DNA from: an uncultured Verrucomicrobium sp.
Lineage (GTDB): Bacteria; Verrucomicrobiota; Verrucomicrobiia; Methylacidiphilales; GAS474
NCBI GenBank assembly: GCA_903889845.1
Contig: CAISZB010000350.1
Location: 1 to 7,701 of the forward strand
Reading direction: 5' to 3'
Length of the DNA: 7,701 bases
Program-made: the position numbers and the translations under genes
Notes under the pieces: model-generated
What the model was told of the DNA's origin: nothing
Database searches by the model: none
Seen by the model: the letters and a program-made list of their open reading frames with translations, nothing else
Part shown: positions 6,837 through 7,701 of the stretch, piece by piece
Layout: every line of letters starts with the position of its first letter
How positions within the stretch are numbered: the stretch's first letter is position 1

Positions 6837-7076
6837 ATGGAACGCAATGTGACGGTATCAGTTCGCTTGATCGGGCTCTTTCTCTCCCTGGCCGGGTTCG
6901 CGCTGGGGGCGGGGAACCTGATCCAGGCCCTCGGGGAAATCGATGCGATCTATATCGACCTCTTTTTCCGGGCGCGGCTGGTGCCGCCGACGGTCCTCTT
7001 CCTTACCGGCCTGGCGGTCATCCTTCTGAGCCGGAAACTGGCGCGGTGCCTCCTCCATGGGCTTTCGCGGGAGTAG
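6837..7076 (+). CDS. Small two-helix membrane protein of unknown function
   Basis: I do not recognise this 79-residue protein. It has two hydrophobic segments, about 9-29 (VRLIGLFLSLAGFALGAGNL) and 48-66 (LVPPTVLFLTGLAVILLS). They are joined by a short loop with acidic residues, IDAIYIDLFFRAR (35-47). The C-terminus is basic (SRKLARCLLHGLSRE). The likely topology is a hairpin in the inner membrane. An in-frame TAA at 6816-6818 leaves the ATG at 6837 as the only ATG start. Only a distant AAAGG (15 bases off) resembles a ribosome-binding site. Its last 20 bases overlap the start of the heparinase-like gene in another frame, which indicates one transcript and possible translational coupling. Its membrane pattern and exact abutment with the next gene favour a real gene over chance. 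Confidence 0.65.
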   Translation: MERNVTVSVRLIGLFLSLAGFALGAGNLIQALGEIDAIYIDLFFRARLVPPTVLFLTGLAVILLSRKLARCLLHGLSRE

Positions 7077-7701
7077 TTTCCGGGCGGTCGTCGCCCTTCC
7101 GTTTCTTTTATTCCTCCTGACGGCTTCTTTGTTGGCTGGGGCTGGGGCCGGTCCCTCGACCTTGGCCGAACTCGAAGCGGCGGAGCCGGGGCTCATCGGG
7201 CGGGTCCTTTCGGAGGTCGACCTTTCCCGGCCTGGCCTGGAACAGGTGAAGGCGCATGCGGCGCGTGGGGAGAGGGTCGCGGCAGGGGAGGCGCTTCTCG
7301 ATTTCTATGCTCATGGCGGGGCGGCGCGGTTTCCGTGGCTCCAGGCTTCGAAATTCGCCGTCGAGCGGGACCCGCAGCGGGAGCGGGCGGAGGCCGCCCT
7401 GGCCGGGATCTTCACCCTCCAGGGGGTGACGGGGAAGCCGTTGCGGACGGCGACGGGGGGGATCGACTGGGAACACTTCGGCCCGCGAAAGGACCCCGAA
7501 TGGGGATGGATGCTGAATCGGCATCACTGGTTCTATGACTATCTGGGGGTCTGGTCCCGGACGGGGGATGTGCGCTATGTCCGGGGCTTCGACGCGCAGG
7601 CGGGGGACTGGATCGCGGCCCATGCCGTGCCGCCCCGGGGGAATGATCACGACTCCCCGGCCTGGCGCTCGCTCGAAATCGGGCGGCGGTTGCTGGAGGC
7701 G
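7057..7701 (+). CDS. Secreted heparinase II/III-like polysaccharide lyase, N-terminal 215 codons (continues beyond window)
   Basis: This appears to be an exported protein with a heparinase II/III N-terminal (alpha-toroid) domain, a fold used by lyases that cleave uronic-acid-containing polysaccharides such as alginate or glycosaminoglycans. Residues 1-31 look like a signal peptide: Arg at 4 and 9, then a hydrophobic core LPFLLFLLTASLLAGA and small residues for cleavage near 28-31. The stretch IDWEHFGP (136-143), DPEWGWMLNRHHW (146-158), then TGDVRY and DWIAAH, with WRSLEIGRR at 203-211, follows the typical motif order of the family's N-terminal domain. The catalytic Tyr/His region and the C-terminal beta-sandwich are not in the window, so substrate and family (PL12, PL15, PL17 or PL21) cannot be assigned. 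An in-frame TGA at 7027-7029 leaves the ATG at 7057 as the only ATG start, overlapping the previous gene by 20 bases. It is preceded by CCTCCTCC rather than a Shine-Dalgarno motif. Confidence 0.85.
   Translation, partial: MGFRGSSFRAVVALPFLLFLLTASLLAGAGAGPSTLAELEAAEPGLIGRVLSEVDLSRPGLEQVKAHAARGERVAAGEALLDFYAHGGAARFPWLQASKFAVERDPQRERAEAALAGIFTLQGVTGKPLRTATGGIDWEHFGPRKDPEWGWMLNRHHWFYDYLGVWSRTGDVRYVRGFDAQAGDWIAAHAVPPRGNDHDSPAWRSLEIGRRLLEA

Noticed and set aside
7108..7650. Minus-strand open frame of 180 codons
   Set aside because: It is antisense to the heparinase-like gene, is Pro/Arg-rich and has no motif.

Overview
The window is GC-rich bacterial DNA with tightly packed genes on both strands and one conspicuous AT-rich gap of about 95 bases. 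The gene mix is a cytoplasmic beta-mannosidase, an AraC-type regulator, a secreted heparinase II/III-like polysaccharide lyase, and starts without Shine-Dalgarno motifs. It would suit a polysaccharide-degrading member of the Verrucomicrobiota-Planctomycetota group. That placement is an inference from style of content, not a demonstrated identification.

Layout. Positions 1-2198 (minus) hold the first 732 codons of a UvrD/RecB/AddA-type helicase-nuclease subunit whose 3' end lies outside the window. Positions 2322-4802 (minus) encode a complete GH2 beta-mannosidase with both catalytic glutamates visible. A short AT-rich divergent control region follows (4803-4897), with a candidate sigma70-like promoter for the mannosidase and three inverted repeats. 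Positions 4898-5713 (plus) encode an AraC-family regulator with an N-terminal cupin-like half. Its stop codon overlaps by 4 bases the stop of a convergent minus-strand gene (5710-6708). That gene encodes an eight-helix membrane protein with two copies of a motif resembling the lycopene cyclase domain. After a 128-base divergent gap, positions 6837-7076 (plus) encode a 79-residue two-helix membrane protein of unknown function. Its 3' end overlaps by 20 bases the start of a signal-peptide-bearing heparinase II/III-like protein (7057 to the window end).

How the parts may work together. The best-supported functional unit is regulator plus beta-mannosidase, sharing a divergent promoter region; the regulator probably senses a mannose-containing oligosaccharide or a product of it. 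The exported lyase-like protein at the right edge fits the same saccharolytic lifestyle but belongs to a separate transcription unit. The helicase is a DNA repair or recombination gene downstream of the mannosidase, with no evident functional link. No rRNA, tRNA, CRISPR array, insertion sequence or phage gene was seen. I see no clear evidence of a new multi-gene system. The least-characterised items are the duplicated lycopene-cyclase-like membrane protein and the small membrane protein coupled to the lyase gene.
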